DNA of 64,000 bases from an uncultured Alphaproteobacteria bacterium. Lineage in GTDB: Bacteria > Pseudomonadota > Alphaproteobacteria > Rs-D84. The stretch lies in assembly GCA_944389495.1 (NCBI GenBank), contig CALXMN010000001.1, forward strand, positions 1-64,000. The letters are read 5' to 3'. Below, piece after piece: positions 51,896 to 61,058 of this stretch. The position numbers were made by a program, and so were the translations under genes. Position 1 is the stretch's first letter. Each line of letters starts with the position of its first letter. The notes beneath the pieces are model-generated. The model made no database searches, was not told the origin of the DNA, and saw nothing but the letters and a program-made list of their open reading frames with translations.

Positions 51896-52777
51896 TTAAT
51901 CTGCGTCTGTGCCAAAATCCATATCGCGCAATTTTTCGGCCCGCGGGGCGATTTTTCCAATGGATGTTTGCAATTGTTCTATGTCTGTTACCGCCAGATT
52001 AAAGTGTTGTTGTACCTTGGTCGCGCGATCAGACAGACGCGCCAGGTCGGCCAGCAATAAATCCAGTTCGCGTTTTATTTTATCCGCCACACGTTTTATT
52101 TTTATATCAGACAACACCGCGCGTATCGTGTTCAGTGTTGCCCACAATGTTGATGGCGATACAATAAACACCTTGCGTCGGGCGGCATAATCAACGATTC
52201 CCGGAAAATTTCTGTGCAGTGTTTCAAATATTGATTCTGATGCAATAAACATCATTGCAGAATCCGCGGTTTTCCCGGGGATGATATATTTATCTGCGAT
52301 TGCGTCGATATGTTTGCGCACATCCAATTCGAATTGCTTTTTTGCGCCATCTTCATTTTGTGCGGTCATACGGTTATAACTTTCCAATGGAAATTTACTG
52401 TCGATAATCATATCGCCCGGCGGATACGGCAGACGTATTATACAGTCCGGTCGTACCCCTGTATCCAGCACGGTTTGAAAAGAATACGTATCGGGTGGCA
52501 TAATATCGGCAACCAAGTCCGCCAATTGGCGTTCACCAAATGTGCCACGTGCCTGTTTGTTGCCCATCAATATATTCTTAAAATTGGCAATATCTGCGCT
52601 GATGTTTTTTAATTCGATTGCATTTTGACTTAACGCGCCAAGGCGTTCCGCCAATCGTTCGCGCAGACGTGCATTATCTTCACGCAGGGATGAAATGTCC
52701 ACCGTTGGCCGGCGCATCAACAGCGCAATTAATAATATGATTATTATAAACAGTAATACAAAAATATAGGTTGTCAT
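51896..52777 (-). CDS. rmuC: DNA recombination protein RmuC
   Basis: A 293-residue RmuC: N-terminal membrane anchor (MTTYIFVLLFIIIILLIALL), a coiled coil (ISSLREDNARLRERLAERLG), then the conserved nuclease-like domain with KQARGTFGERQLADLV, RPDCIIRLP, IIDSKFPLE and MMFIASESIFE. It is shorter than the 400-500 residues of enterobacterial RmuC because the coiled coil is reduced. RmuC limits inversion at inverted repeats, notable beside the palindromic region next to it. Divergent from def. Confidence 0.92.
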   Translation of the reverse strand: MTTYIFVLLFIIIILLIALLMRRPTVDISSLREDNARLRERLAERLGALSQNAIELKNISADIANFKNILMGNKQARGTFGERQLADLVADIMPPDTYSFQTVLDTGVRPDCIIRLPYPPGDMIIDSKFPLESYNRMTAQNEDGAKKQFELDVRKHIDAIADKYIIPGKTADSAMMFIASESIFETLHRNFPGIVDYAARRKVFIVSPSTLWATLNTIRAVLSDIKIKRVADKIKRELDLLLADLARLSDRATKVQQHFNLAVTDIEQLQTSIGKIAPRAEKLRDMDFGTDAD

Positions 52778-52819
52778 TTTCCAATCCTTTGCTAAAATCC
52801 ATTATAAAAGGATTTGTAT

Positions 52820-53320
52820 ATGTTGCAAATGAAACTTTGTGGTGATTTGATTTTGCGGGAAAAGTGTGAACCCGTGACTGAAATTACCCCGGATGTTTTG
52901 GATATAATGAATGAAATGGTGGAAATGATGCGGGCCCAGAATGGCGTTGGTCTGGCCGCGCCCCAGGTTGGACAACTAAAGCGATTTTTGGTTATGATGG
53001 ACCCGGATACAGAAACGGTGTTCAAGATGATAAACCCACAAATTATTACACGCAGTTCCGATACCTGCACAATAGAAGAGGGATGCCTGTCTGTTTTGGG
53101 ATCGGATAATTTACCGGTATACGCGAACGTTACGCGTCCCGCGTCCGTTGATGTTACGTGGACAGACGAAACCGGAAACCAGGTGGGGGCAAAAATGTCC
53201 GGACTGCCGGCGCGTATTGTTCAGCACGAAACCGACCATCTTGACGGTATATTATTTATTGACTATCTGTCGCCGGTGCGTCGTGAAATGGTTATGCGAA
53301 AGGTTCGGAAACACAAATGA
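52820..53320 (+). CDS. def: Peptide deformylase
   Basis: A 166-residue metallo-enzyme that removes the formyl group from nascent proteins. It has the three motifs in order: GVGLAAPQ (42-49), EGCLS (about 90-94) with the metal-binding Cys, and QHETDHLDG (about 134-142) with two metal His and the catalytic Glu. The fmt gene overlaps its end by 4 nt (ATGA), giving the standard def-fmt pair. ATG at 52820 is preferred to a TTG two codons upstream; AAAGGA lies before it. Confidence 0.97.
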   Translation: MLQMKLCGDLILREKCEPVTEITPDVLDIMNEMVEMMRAQNGVGLAAPQVGQLKRFLVMMDPDTETVFKMINPQIITRSSDTCTIEEGCLSVLGSDNLPVYANVTRPASVDVTWTDETGNQVGAKMSGLPARIVQHETDHLDGILFIDYLSPVRREMVMRKVRKHK

Positions 53321-54123
53321 AATTGGTCTTGATGGGCACAAATGATTTTGTTGTGCCAATATTTGAAGCAATACGAAATGCTGGTCACGAAATTATGGCC
53401 GTCTTTACGCGCGCGCCACGGCCGGTTGGGCGTAAACAGATTTTAACCCCGTCGCCTGTGCATACGTGGGCTGTATCGAACAGTTTACCGGTGTTTACCA
53501 GTATTCGTGAATATAATTTTTCACCGGATATGGTTGTGGTTGTGTCATATGGTGTAATATTACGTGATAATGTATTGGCATCTGCCCCGTGTGTGAATGT
53601 TCACCCCAGTCGTTTACCGCAATATCGCGGGCCGTCGCCAATACGCACGGCGATTTATAATGGCGATGAAAAATCGGCTGTGTGTTTGATGCAAGTAACA
53701 CCCGAAATGGATGCGGGTGACATCTATATGTGTCGTGAATTTGACATTGGCGAAAACGATACCAACCAAGATATTGAAAGTATTGTGTCAAAAATCGGTG
53801 CAGAAATGTTGGTCGAATATTTATCAAATCCGTCTGCGTATACCCCCACCGCCCAGGTTGGCACCCCAACATATACGCGCAAGTTTACGGGGGCCGATGA
53901 AATAATTGATTGGCGTCGTACACCACGTGAAATTCATAATCAAATTCGTGCGATTGGTGCGGGGCGTACCAAAATTAATGGTGTGGATGTAAAAATATTG
54001 GATACGCGTGTTGTGGATAATAAACTGGAAATTTTGCGGATTCAGCCGGCCGGTAAAAAGCCGATGGATTGGAAAAGTTTCTTAAATGGTCTGCACGGTG
54101 CAGAAATAAAATTTGGTGAATAA
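53317..54123 (+). CDS. fmt: Methionyl-tRNA formyltransferase
   Basis: A 268-residue enzyme that formylates initiator Met-tRNA. The N-terminal Rossmann part has LVLMGTNDFVVPIFEAI, then NVHPSRLPQYRGPSPIRTAI with the catalytic His region and QVTPEMDAGDIY. The C-terminal domain begins ADEIIDWRRTPREIHNQIRA. At 268 residues it is about 40 shorter than most Fmt proteins, with the loss in the C-terminal tRNA-contacting barrel. Translation is coupled to def. Confidence 0.95.
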   Translation: MKLVLMGTNDFVVPIFEAIRNAGHEIMAVFTRAPRPVGRKQILTPSPVHTWAVSNSLPVFTSIREYNFSPDMVVVVSYGVILRDNVLASAPCVNVHPSRLPQYRGPSPIRTAIYNGDEKSAVCLMQVTPEMDAGDIYMCREFDIGENDTNQDIESIVSKIGAEMLVEYLSNPSAYTPTAQVGTPTYTRKFTGADEIIDWRRTPREIHNQIRAIGAGRTKINGVDVKILDTRVVDNKLEILRIQPAGKKPMDWKSFLNGLHGAEIKFGE

Positions 54124-54124
54124 A

Positions 54125-54385
54125 ATGTATGTTGAAAAATATTGTAAATATAAAAAACAAAAAACCATTTTGAACGAGGTTAATTTAAATTGTACCTGTA
54201 TTGATTGTGAAAATGACGCGTGCTTTACCCGTCGTGATATTGGGTGCAAATATGCATATTCCACGTGTGCGGAATATGTCGCGGCAAAAATAGACCCAGA
54301 ATACAAAATGGAAAAAGAGCGTATGTGTCGTATGTGCCTTGATATGGCGGCGCGTTGTTTAAAACGAAATCAAAAGGAAAAATAA
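54125..54385 (+). CDS. Small Cys-rich protein, probable zinc binder
   Basis: An 86-residue protein with ten cysteines: CTCIDCENDAC, then GCKYAYSTCAEY and CRMCLDMAARC. No signal peptide, so reduced cysteines and metal binding in the cytoplasm are more likely than disulfides. I do not recognise the family. It starts 1 nt after the fmt stop and belongs to the def-fmt operon; the basic N terminus (KYCKYKKQK) would suit RNA or ribosome contact, but this is inference. Confidence 0.62.
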   Translation: MYVEKYCKYKKQKTILNEVNLNCTCIDCENDACFTRRDIGCKYAYSTCAEYVAAKIDPEYKMEKERMCRMCLDMAARCLKRNQKEK

Positions 54386-54511
54386 ATGATTAAAAAAATG
54401 ATTGTGTACACCAAGATTATCCACCACATTGGTGCAAATATTGTTACTTTTTGTGGTGTTATCGTGGGAACAATGCGTGTGGGTATGATAACTTGTTGCG
54501 TATGTTATTGA
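54386..54511 (+). CDS. Possible 41-residue hydrophobic peptide
   Basis: The ATG follows the previous stop directly, with AAGGAAAA 6-13 nt upstream. The peptide (MIKKMIVYTKIIHHIG then ANIVTFCGVIVG and CCVCY at the end) is basic then hydrophobic. Its TGA overlaps the ATG of another short frame (54511-54594, MGPKIVKFDDTCKHFKYADK onward), whose Lys/Tyr-rich tail resembles the start of the Cys-rich protein at 54125. Chance open frames remain possible. Confidence 0.3.
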   Translation: MIKKMIVYTKIIHHIGANIVTFCGVIVGTMRVGMITCCVCY

Positions 54512-54599
54512 TGGGGCCCAAGATTGTAAAATTCGACGACACGTGTAAACACTTTAAATATGCCGACAAATATAAAAATCAAAAAGTAAGATAGTTTAT

Positions 54600-55358
54600 A
54601 TGACGCGGTACAAAATAGAACTTGAATACGACGGCAGTGATTTAATCGGTTGGCAACAAAATCGCCAGGGCCCATCGGTCCAGTCGTTGTTAATGGACGC
54701 AATTGAACGCTTTTGTGGTGCGCGTCCAGACGTTGTTGCCGCCGGTCGTACAGATGCAGGCGTGCACGCGATTTCGATGACGGCACATTTTGATTTGAAT
54801 GCAATGCCCGATGCAAATACGGTTATGCGCGCATTAAATTTTTATTTGATGGAATTTCCTGTGTCTGTGTTGAATTGTGGTATTGTGTCGGATGATTTTA
54901 ATGCGCGCTTTTCGTGTACGTGTCGGCACTATAAATATTATGTATTAAATCGCGCGTCGCATCCGGTATTAAACAAGAATCGTGTATGGTGGGTCCCGCG
55001 CAAATTGAACGTTTCTGCGATGCGTCGCGCCGCCACAAAATTAATTGGCAATCACGATTTTACCAGTTTTCGTGCATCCCAGTGCCAGGCAAAAAGTCCC
55101 ATAAAAACATTGGATACGTGCAAGATAACGCGTCGTGGCGATATGGTGATATTTGAATTTTCTGCACGTTCTTTTCTGCATCACCAGGTGCGAAATATGG
55201 TTGGGACGCTGGTTGAAATTGGACTGGGTAAGCCATATGACATAGATGAAATTTTTGCCGCCCGTAATCGCAGTGCCGCGGGCCCAACCGCGCCGGCATC
55301 GGGGTTGTATTTTATTCGGGCGGATTATGCCACGGACGTGTCCGTGAAACATACTTGA
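54600..55358 (+). CDS. truA: tRNA pseudouridine(38-40) synthase
   Basis: A 252-residue pseudouridine synthase acting on positions 38-40 of tRNA anticodon arms. The catalytic Asp52 is in AAGRTDAGVHA. Other marks are YKIELEYDGSDLIGWQ, the FSCTCRHYKYYVLN strand, FRASQC and FLHHQVRNMVGTLVEIG. Its last 47 bp overlap the 3' end of comEC on the other strand, so the two convergent genes share coding DNA. Confidence 0.96.
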   Translation: MTRYKIELEYDGSDLIGWQQNRQGPSVQSLLMDAIERFCGARPDVVAAGRTDAGVHAISMTAHFDLNAMPDANTVMRALNFYLMEFPVSVLNCGIVSDDFNARFSCTCRHYKYYVLNRASHPVLNKNRVWWVPRKLNVSAMRRAATKLIGNHDFTSFRASQCQAKSPIKTLDTCKITRRGDMVIFEFSARSFLHHQVRNMVGTLVEIGLGKPYDIDEIFAARNRSAAGPTAPASGLYFIRADYATDVSVKHT

Positions 55359-57255
55359 TTTTTCCATTTGGATATATAACAAATCCGCCGCGTAAAATTT
55401 TATGGTTGCACTTTGGTGCATCTATGTGAAAATAAGATACGATATAATCTATGTCTTGGTTGTTGCACATTTGAACGATATTATTTTGCAGCGGAACATA
55501 TTTTTGGATATAGGCCAATGTAAAATTTTTTGTTTCGTACATCCATACGCCATTTTCTGGTTTGCGCCGAATGTTTTTAAGTGCTGCGGGCTCGCCATTT
55601 ATTTGTCGCCACGTATTAAATGTAAAATAATGATTGGATGCGCGCGATTTTGTAAAGCCCAATTTCCCGTCATTACCAACAAATGCCGCCAACTCGTGAT
55701 CATTCGTTACATAAAACAGCGGTCTTGGTTGTGCCACAGCAAGACAAATTCCAATTGTTAAAAACGCGCCACCAAAAATATAGTTTATTTTTATATGTAT
55801 ATTTCGGATGAATATAATTGATATAAAGCCCAGGATGATAAATACCATTGCGATATTTGGTATGTGCGACAATGTAATTGTTGAACCGGGCATTGTTGTA
55901 ATCCATCTGCCAATCCCCAGACAAAAGTCATAAATTTGTTCTGCAAAATTAATTGGCCACATCCATCCGAACAAAGATGTAAAAACGCCAATGCATACCA
56001 AAGGCATAATTGCGATTGAAAACAGTGGTAACAAAACAAGATTGCCAATCAGACCATAAACCGGCAATTCATAGAAATGCATTACAACAAATGGGGCGGT
56101 AAACAATGTTGCAACCCCAGATGTCAGTATTGCGGTATAAATTATTTTTATAATTTTATTTTTGGGCATTTGTGGTTTTATATCGTTCCACAACCACACC
56201 AGTCCAAATATTGCCGCAAAAGACAATTGAAATCCGGCCTGCATTACAAAGTGCGGATTCATTATAAATATTATACAGAATGCGACACATACGTTGCGAA
56301 CAGAAATTGCGTGTCGTCCAACAATGAATGCCATAAACACCAATGTTGCCATAATAAATGCGCGAATTGTTGCAACGTCTGTACCCGATAAAATCACATA
56401 GAACAGTAAACCGCACCACGCACAAATTAATGCGGGTATTCGTGCCGGTATGCGCCGTGTTAATGGTGCAATTGCGCGGAATATTAAAAAGAATATTGCG
56501 AACAACCACGCTGAAACCAATGTGATATGAAATCCACTGATTGACCAAACGTGTCCGACGCCGGTTGCGGTCCATACGGGCGCATCGTCTTTTGGAACCG
56601 CATTTTTATAGCCCAACACCAATGTATCCACCAGAAAAGAATTTGTTTGTCTGTGAATCCAATCACGCAAATCGGAAATGCTTTCACCGTTTGATGGTGT
56701 GATGACGGAATATTCATCAATGTATCCCGTTGCAGTCAGGCCATTAAAATACATCCATCGTGCATAATCAAAAGATTCTGGTGCGTCTGCACCATCTGGG
56801 CGAAACAGTCCGATTTTGGCGCGGATTATATCGCCCAGTTTTGGTGGTGTAATATTCGTTCCGGCGGAAACACGAACGATTGCGTCGCCATCGGGGATGG
56901 CGTTAATTTGTGCGGCGTCTGTTTTTATATAAATACGCGTCTTGTCATATGTATAGTCAATATGTGTGACCGTACCGATAATTTCTTGGTTATGTATATT
57001 GTGTGAAATCTGGGGTGTATTGATAAAGTGTGTAAATATTGCCGCCCAACAAAACCCGATCAAGAACAAAGAAATTGCGCGCACAATTACCGGTGTATGT
57101 AATATGACAAAAATTATGCCCATAATCGCGCCAATAATACACAGCCCAAGATTCGGTTCTGTACCCAGGTTAAAGTATAACCCGGCGCCAAATGCCAACA
57201 AGAATGGCACCCATAAAAACAGATTACGTAATTGATTTTTCCACAAATCCTGCAT
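55312..57255 (-). CDS. comEC: ComEC/Rec2-family DNA uptake channel, short form
   Basis: A 647-residue polytopic inner-membrane protein. It has the N-terminal soluble region (IGTVTHIDYTYDKTRIYI), DLRDWIHRQTNSF, the competence core HVWSISGFHITLVSAWLFA and several helices with LSFAAIFGLVWLW and APFVVMHFYELPVYGLIGN. The C-terminal part is a small soluble domain (FNTWRQINGEPAALKNI) without the metallo-beta-lactamase motif HxHxDH found in longer ComEC. It imports single-stranded DNA in transformation. The start at MQDLWKNQLRNLF avoids an upstream extension that crosses the pyrG leader. Together with comF and DprA-type partners elsewhere it may mean residual competence. Confidence 0.88.
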   Translation of the reverse strand: MQDLWKNQLRNLFLWVPFLLAFGAGLYFNLGTEPNLGLCIIGAIMGIIFVILHTPVIVRAISLFLIGFCWAAIFTHFINTPQISHNIHNQEIIGTVTHIDYTYDKTRIYIKTDAAQINAIPDGDAIVRVSAGTNITPPKLGDIIRAKIGLFRPDGADAPESFDYARWMYFNGLTATGYIDEYSVITPSNGESISDLRDWIHRQTNSFLVDTLVLGYKNAVPKDDAPVWTATGVGHVWSISGFHITLVSAWLFAIFFLIFRAIAPLTRRIPARIPALICAWCGLLFYVILSGTDVATIRAFIMATLVFMAFIVGRHAISVRNVCVAFCIIFIMNPHFVMQAGFQLSFAAIFGLVWLWNDIKPQMPKNKIIKIIYTAILTSGVATLFTAPFVVMHFYELPVYGLIGNLVLLPLFSIAIMPLVCIGVFTSLFGWMWPINFAEQIYDFCLGIGRWITTMPGSTITLSHIPNIAMVFIILGFISIIFIRNIHIKINYIFGGAFLTIGICLAVAQPRPLFYVTNDHELAAFVGNDGKLGFTKSRASNHYFTFNTWRQINGEPAALKNIRRKPENGVWMYETKNFTLAYIQKYVPLQNNIVQMCNNQDIDYIVSYFHIDAPKCNHKILRGGFVIYPNGKIKYVSRTRPWHNPPE

Positions 57256-57334
57256 ATAAAAAGTATAGGAATTTATTTTATTGCCTGGCAATGAAAAATT
57301 TCGTATGATGAAAGTCCATAAGGAGGCATTTCTT

Positions 57335-58909
57335 ATGGCAAAATATATTTTTATTACCGGTGGTGTTGTATCCAGTTTGGGCAAGGGCGTCGCGGCGGCA
57401 AGTTGTGGCGCCCTTCTTCAATCGCGTGGTTATACGGTGCACGCGCGCAAATTTGATCCGTATTTGAACATAGATCCCGGAACGATGTCGCCGTTCCAGC
57501 ACGGTGAAGTTTATGTTACAAATGATGGGTTTGAAACAGACTTGGATTTGGGGTATTACGAACGATTTTTGGGTATTCATTTGACACGAAATGATTCTGT
57601 ATCTGGGGGGCGAATATATTGGGATGTGTTAAATTCGGAACGTCACGGTGACTATCTTGGGGCGACGGTTCAAATGATTCCGCACGTCAGCAATAAAATC
57701 AAAGAATATATTTCTGGGCCGACCGGAACGGACTTTGTGGTATGTGAAATTGGTGGTACGGTTGGTGATATCGAGGGCAAGATCTTTCTTGAATCCATAC
57801 GACAATTTGCAAACGACGTTGGTCGCAAAAATGTTATGTTTGTGCATTTAACCTTGGCGCCATATTTGGAAAAAAGCGGCGAATTAAAAACCAAGCCGAC
57901 ACAAATGTCTGTGCGCGAATTATTGGAAAACGGTATCCAGGCCGATATGTTGATTGTTCGCAGTCCGCGTATGTTAACTGCGGATGAACGTGCCAAAATA
58001 GGGATGTTTTGTAATCTGCCGGCGAAAAATGTAATCAGTGGAATCGACCTGGATAATATATATAAAATTCCATTGGCTTATGATGCCCAGCACGTATTTG
58101 ATATAATCGCGGATCATTTCGATTTACCGAACGCAACGGGCAATATGGATAAATTCCAAAAATTATCCAGGTATTTGTCCGCGGATTTACCGCACGTTAA
58201 AATAGGCGTTGTTGGTAAATACTTTGATGTTCCCGATGCGTACAAATCATTGAACGAGGCACTGTTTCACGCAGGCATTCAAAACAACGTTCACGTGGAT
58301 ATTGAAAAAATAAATGCAGAAGATTTTTCCGCCGATGCGGCAACGGGATTGGATGGCATATTGGTTCCGGGCGGTTTTGGTGTGCGCGGCGTTGCGGGCA
58401 AAATTGCTGCGGCGGGATACGCACGTGAAAGTGGTACGCCATATATGGGAATTTGTTTGGGGATGCAGGTTGCGGTTCTGGATTTTGCACGCAATGTATT
58501 GGGTATTTCTGATGCGGATTCAACCGAATTTACGAAAAATTGTACCCCTGTAATAAATATTATGCCCGATCACGATGCGTTGGATATGGGGGGCACATTG
58601 CGTCTGGGGGCGTATCCGTGCCTAATACGTCCAAATACATTGGCGGCAAAGATATACGGCAAATCACAAATATCCGAACGTCATCGTCACAGATATGAAA
58701 TGGATATATCTTATGCGGATAAATTTGAACGTGCCGGTATGATAATATCTGGGGTAAGCCCGGATGGGCGACTGCCTGAAATGGTGGAATTAAAAAATCA
58801 TCCATTTTTCATTGCGGGTCAATTTCATCCGGAATTTCAATCCAGTCCATATTCAGGGCATCCGATGTTTAACGCATTTATTGCGGCGGCCGCCCATCAC
58901 GGTATATAA
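57335..58909 (+). CDS. pyrG: CTP synthase
   Basis: A 524-residue amidotransferase that makes CTP from UTP, ATP and glutamine. The synthetase domain starts KYIFITGGVVSSLGKGVAAAS and has DPYLNIDPGTMSPFQHGEVY and GGTVGDIEG; the glutaminase domain has GILVPGGFGVRG, the nucleophile in GICLGMQ and FHPEFQSSP near the end. It is slightly shorter than the usual 540-545. AAGGAGG precedes the ATG at 57335. Confidence 0.97.
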   Translation: MAKYIFITGGVVSSLGKGVAAASCGALLQSRGYTVHARKFDPYLNIDPGTMSPFQHGEVYVTNDGFETDLDLGYYERFLGIHLTRNDSVSGGRIYWDVLNSERHGDYLGATVQMIPHVSNKIKEYISGPTGTDFVVCEIGGTVGDIEGKIFLESIRQFANDVGRKNVMFVHLTLAPYLEKSGELKTKPTQMSVRELLENGIQADMLIVRSPRMLTADERAKIGMFCNLPAKNVISGIDLDNIYKIPLAYDAQHVFDIIADHFDLPNATGNMDKFQKLSRYLSADLPHVKIGVVGKYFDVPDAYKSLNEALFHAGIQNNVHVDIEKINAEDFSADAATGLDGILVPGGFGVRGVAGKIAAAGYARESGTPYMGICLGMQVAVLDFARNVLGISDADSTEFTKNCTPVINIMPDHDALDMGGTLRLGAYPCLIRPNTLAAKIYGKSQISERHRHRYEMDISYADKFERAGMIISGVSPDGRLPEMVELKNHPFFIAGQFHPEFQSSPYSGHPMFNAFIAAAAHHGI

Positions 58910-58928
58910 ATTGGGTATATATGGCAAT

Positions 58929-58957
58929 GGCCATCGATAGTTTACCGATGGCCTTTA
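58929..58957. terminator. Terminator between pyrG and the RNHCP gene
   Basis: GGCCATCG and CGATGGCC form a hairpin around ATAGTTTAC, followed by TTTATTATTT. Confidence 0.78.
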
Positions 58958-59272
58958 TTATTTACCAAATATAAAAGAATTATCAACCGACAGTTTGATT
59001 ATTTCATCTGTGTTATCATTATCTGCGGCGTGTTGTCGAACAGTTTTTCCACATTGCAGGCATTTATGGGTAATTATAAATGTGTCGCCGGATTTTTCTG
59101 CGACAACGGGACGCATCATTCCGCCACAGTTTGCCATCCTGTCCCCCGGTGCATTATCAACGTGTCGCGACCATAAACAATTCGGGCAATGGTTTGTATA
59201 TCCATTGCCCCGAACGTGCGCACCACAGTGTGCGCATATAAAATCTTCGACCCGACGGGTAAATCTTTTCAT
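58958..59272 (-). CDS. RNHCP-domain zinc-ribbon protein
   Basis: A 104-residue protein with paired cysteines: FICAHCGAHV, then TNHCPNCLWSRHVD, RMANCGGMMRPV and HKCLQCGKT. The NHCPxCLWSxHVD block with GDR and CGGxMxP is the mark of the RNHCP family, small zinc-ribbon proteins of unknown role. It is translationally coupled (1-nt overlap) to the gapR-like gene upstream in the same transcript. Confidence 0.88.
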   Translation of the reverse strand: MKRFTRRVEDFICAHCGAHVRGNGYTNHCPNCLWSRHVDNAPGDRMANCGGMMRPVVAEKSGDTFIITHKCLQCGKTVRQHAADNDNTDEIIKLSVDNSFIFGK

Positions 59273-59520
59273 TACAATCCCAATGCCGTACGATACATTT
59301 GTGTTAATTCGTCTGCCTCGTCCAATTCGTCTGGATCCATTTTACGCAGGCGTATCATTTGACGAATATATTTGGGGTCAAAGCCGGCGGATTTTGCCTC
59401 GCTATAAATTTCTTTAATATCTGCGGCGATGGCGGCCGTTTCTTCATTTAATTTTTCGATGCGTTCAATAATACTTAACAATTGTTGATTGTCAATTGCG
59501 CCGTGATTTGCATTTTTCAT
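59272..59520 (-). CDS. GapR-like (DUF2312) nucleoid protein
   Basis: An 82-residue protein that matches DUF2312/GapR: QQLLSIIERIEKLNEE, TAAIAADIKEIYSEAKSAGFD, PKYIRQMIRLRKMDPDELDE. In Caulobacter GapR binds overtwisted AT-rich DNA ahead of forks and helps topoisomerases. The family is mostly alphaproteobacterial, making it a useful taxonomic pointer here. The start at 59520 has AAGGGG upstream; an in-frame extension to 59604 overlaps the divergent pyk leader and is not family-like. Confidence 0.9.
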   Translation of the reverse strand: MKNANHGAIDNQQLLSIIERIEKLNEETAAIAADIKEIYSEAKSAGFDPKYIRQMIRLRKMDPDELDEADELTQMYRTALGL

Positions 59521-59612
59521 AGCAGATTTCCCCTTGTTTTTTGATGAACTATATGATATATCATAAATCGCAAAAATCAAGAAAAACAAAAGTAAAAAAA
59601 GCAAGGAATATT

Positions 59613-60980
59613 ATGAGATTTACAAAAATAACTGCATCTATCGGTCCAAAGTGCGAAGACCGCGAAACGTTAACAAAAATGATTTCGGCGGGGGTAAATA
59701 TGTGCCGCCTGAATTTCAGTCACGATACCGGCGATGTCCAGGGTAAAAAGATTGATTTAATTCGTGAAATATCGGATGAATTAAATACGCCGGTTGCGGT
59801 AATGATTGATTTACAGGGCCCGAAACATCGTATTGGAAATTTTGAAACCGAAGAAAAATATCCGCTGCAAATCGGGCAAAAGTTTACATTTGATACAGAT
59901 CCAACGCCGGGAAATTCGACACGTGTTCAATTGCCGGATTGTGATGTTATGAAATCTTTGAACGTTGGTGACAGAATATTGTTAAATGACGGTAAAATCG
60001 AAATGGCGGTTGAATCTGTATCGGCCGACAAAGTTGTTGCGACGGTTGTGCGTGGAACAGAAATTTGGTCGCGCCGTGGTTTTAATTTACCAGATACCGA
60101 GATTGCAACATCTGTCCTTACGCCCAAGGATCGGGCCGATTTGGAATATGCGATAACCAAAAATCCTGATTGGGTTGCAATATCTTTTGTGCAAAAACCC
60201 GAAGACGTGGCCGAGGTTCGTGATTTTATCACTGCGCGTACATCGCACCCGATAAAGATAATTGCAAAAATTGAACGTCCAAATGCGGTTGCACGTATTA
60301 CTGAAATTGCGGCCGTTGCAGACGGAATAATGATTGCGCGTGGCGACCTTGCTGTAGAGGTTCCGTTTGAAGAAGTGCCCGCAATATCGCGTCATATTAT
60401 TCGCGAATGTCGCAAAATGAACAAGCCGGTAATTATGGCGACCCAGATGTTGGGCACAATGGTTAACAGTGAATTTCCCACCCGTGCCGAAATTACCGAC
60501 GTTGCCAATGCGGCATATCTGCGTGCAGATTCCACAATGACATCCGAAGAAACAACAATCGGTATTAATCCGGTAAATGTCATAAACACTATGGACAAGA
60601 TATTGGCATATTCTGACGGTGATGCGATTGCAAATCCGTATGATTGGTCGCGCGTGGAAAATATTCCTGAAAATGATTGGTCGCGCAGTGTGGCGTCTAT
60701 GGCATATTTAAATCGTGTATCGGCAATAGTTGTGTTTGCGCGCGATGCATCCGCTGCGATGCAGATTTCGTGTCGCAAGCCCGATATTCCAATTGTTGCC
60801 GTGTGCAACGAACGCGTTATCGCGAACCAGTTATGTTTATTACGCGGTGTGTTTCCGGTATATGACGCAGATTTATTTGCCCAGCGTGACGCATTTAATT
60901 CGGCACGTCGTTTTGGGGTAAATTCTGGGAAATTGGTTATTGTCGATGACGATAAAATCAGTTTGCGTACATTGGACTAG
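59613..60980 (+). CDS. pyk: Pyruvate kinase
   Basis: A 455-residue glycolytic enzyme turning PEP and ADP into pyruvate and ATP. It has ITASIGPKCEDRETL, the CRLNFSHDT substrate loop, MIDLQGPKHRIG, IIAKIERPNAVARITEI, MIARGDLAVEVPFEEV and MATQMLGTMVNSEFPTRAE. The usual DxVMLSxETAxGxYP motif is altered to DSTMTSEETTIGINP. AAGGAATATT precedes the ATG. Presence beside ppdK in the same window allows both directions of PEP/pyruvate exchange. Confidence 0.95.
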   Translation: MRFTKITASIGPKCEDRETLTKMISAGVNMCRLNFSHDTGDVQGKKIDLIREISDELNTPVAVMIDLQGPKHRIGNFETEEKYPLQIGQKFTFDTDPTPGNSTRVQLPDCDVMKSLNVGDRILLNDGKIEMAVESVSADKVVATVVRGTEIWSRRGFNLPDTEIATSVLTPKDRADLEYAITKNPDWVAISFVQKPEDVAEVRDFITARTSHPIKIIAKIERPNAVARITEIAAVADGIMIARGDLAVEVPFEEVPAISRHIIRECRKMNKPVIMATQMLGTMVNSEFPTRAEITDVANAAYLRADSTMTSEETTIGINPVNVINTMDKILAYSDGDAIANPYDWSRVENIPENDWSRSVASMAYLNRVSAIVVFARDASAAMQISCRKPDIPIVAVCNERVIANQLCLLRGVFPVYDADLFAQRDAFNSARRFGVNSGKLVIVDDDKISLRTLD

Positions 60981-61000
60981 TATAAAAAAATATCATATTA

Positions 61001-61040
61001 CGGTGGCGGTTTTTGGTGTTGACCGCCACCGTGTTTTTTT
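61001..61040 (+). terminator. Intrinsic terminator after pyk
   Basis: CGGTGGCGGT and ACCGCCACCG form a 10-bp stem, followed by GTTTTTTT. Confidence 0.92.
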
Positions 61041-61058
61041 ACTAAAATCATTCTTGAT

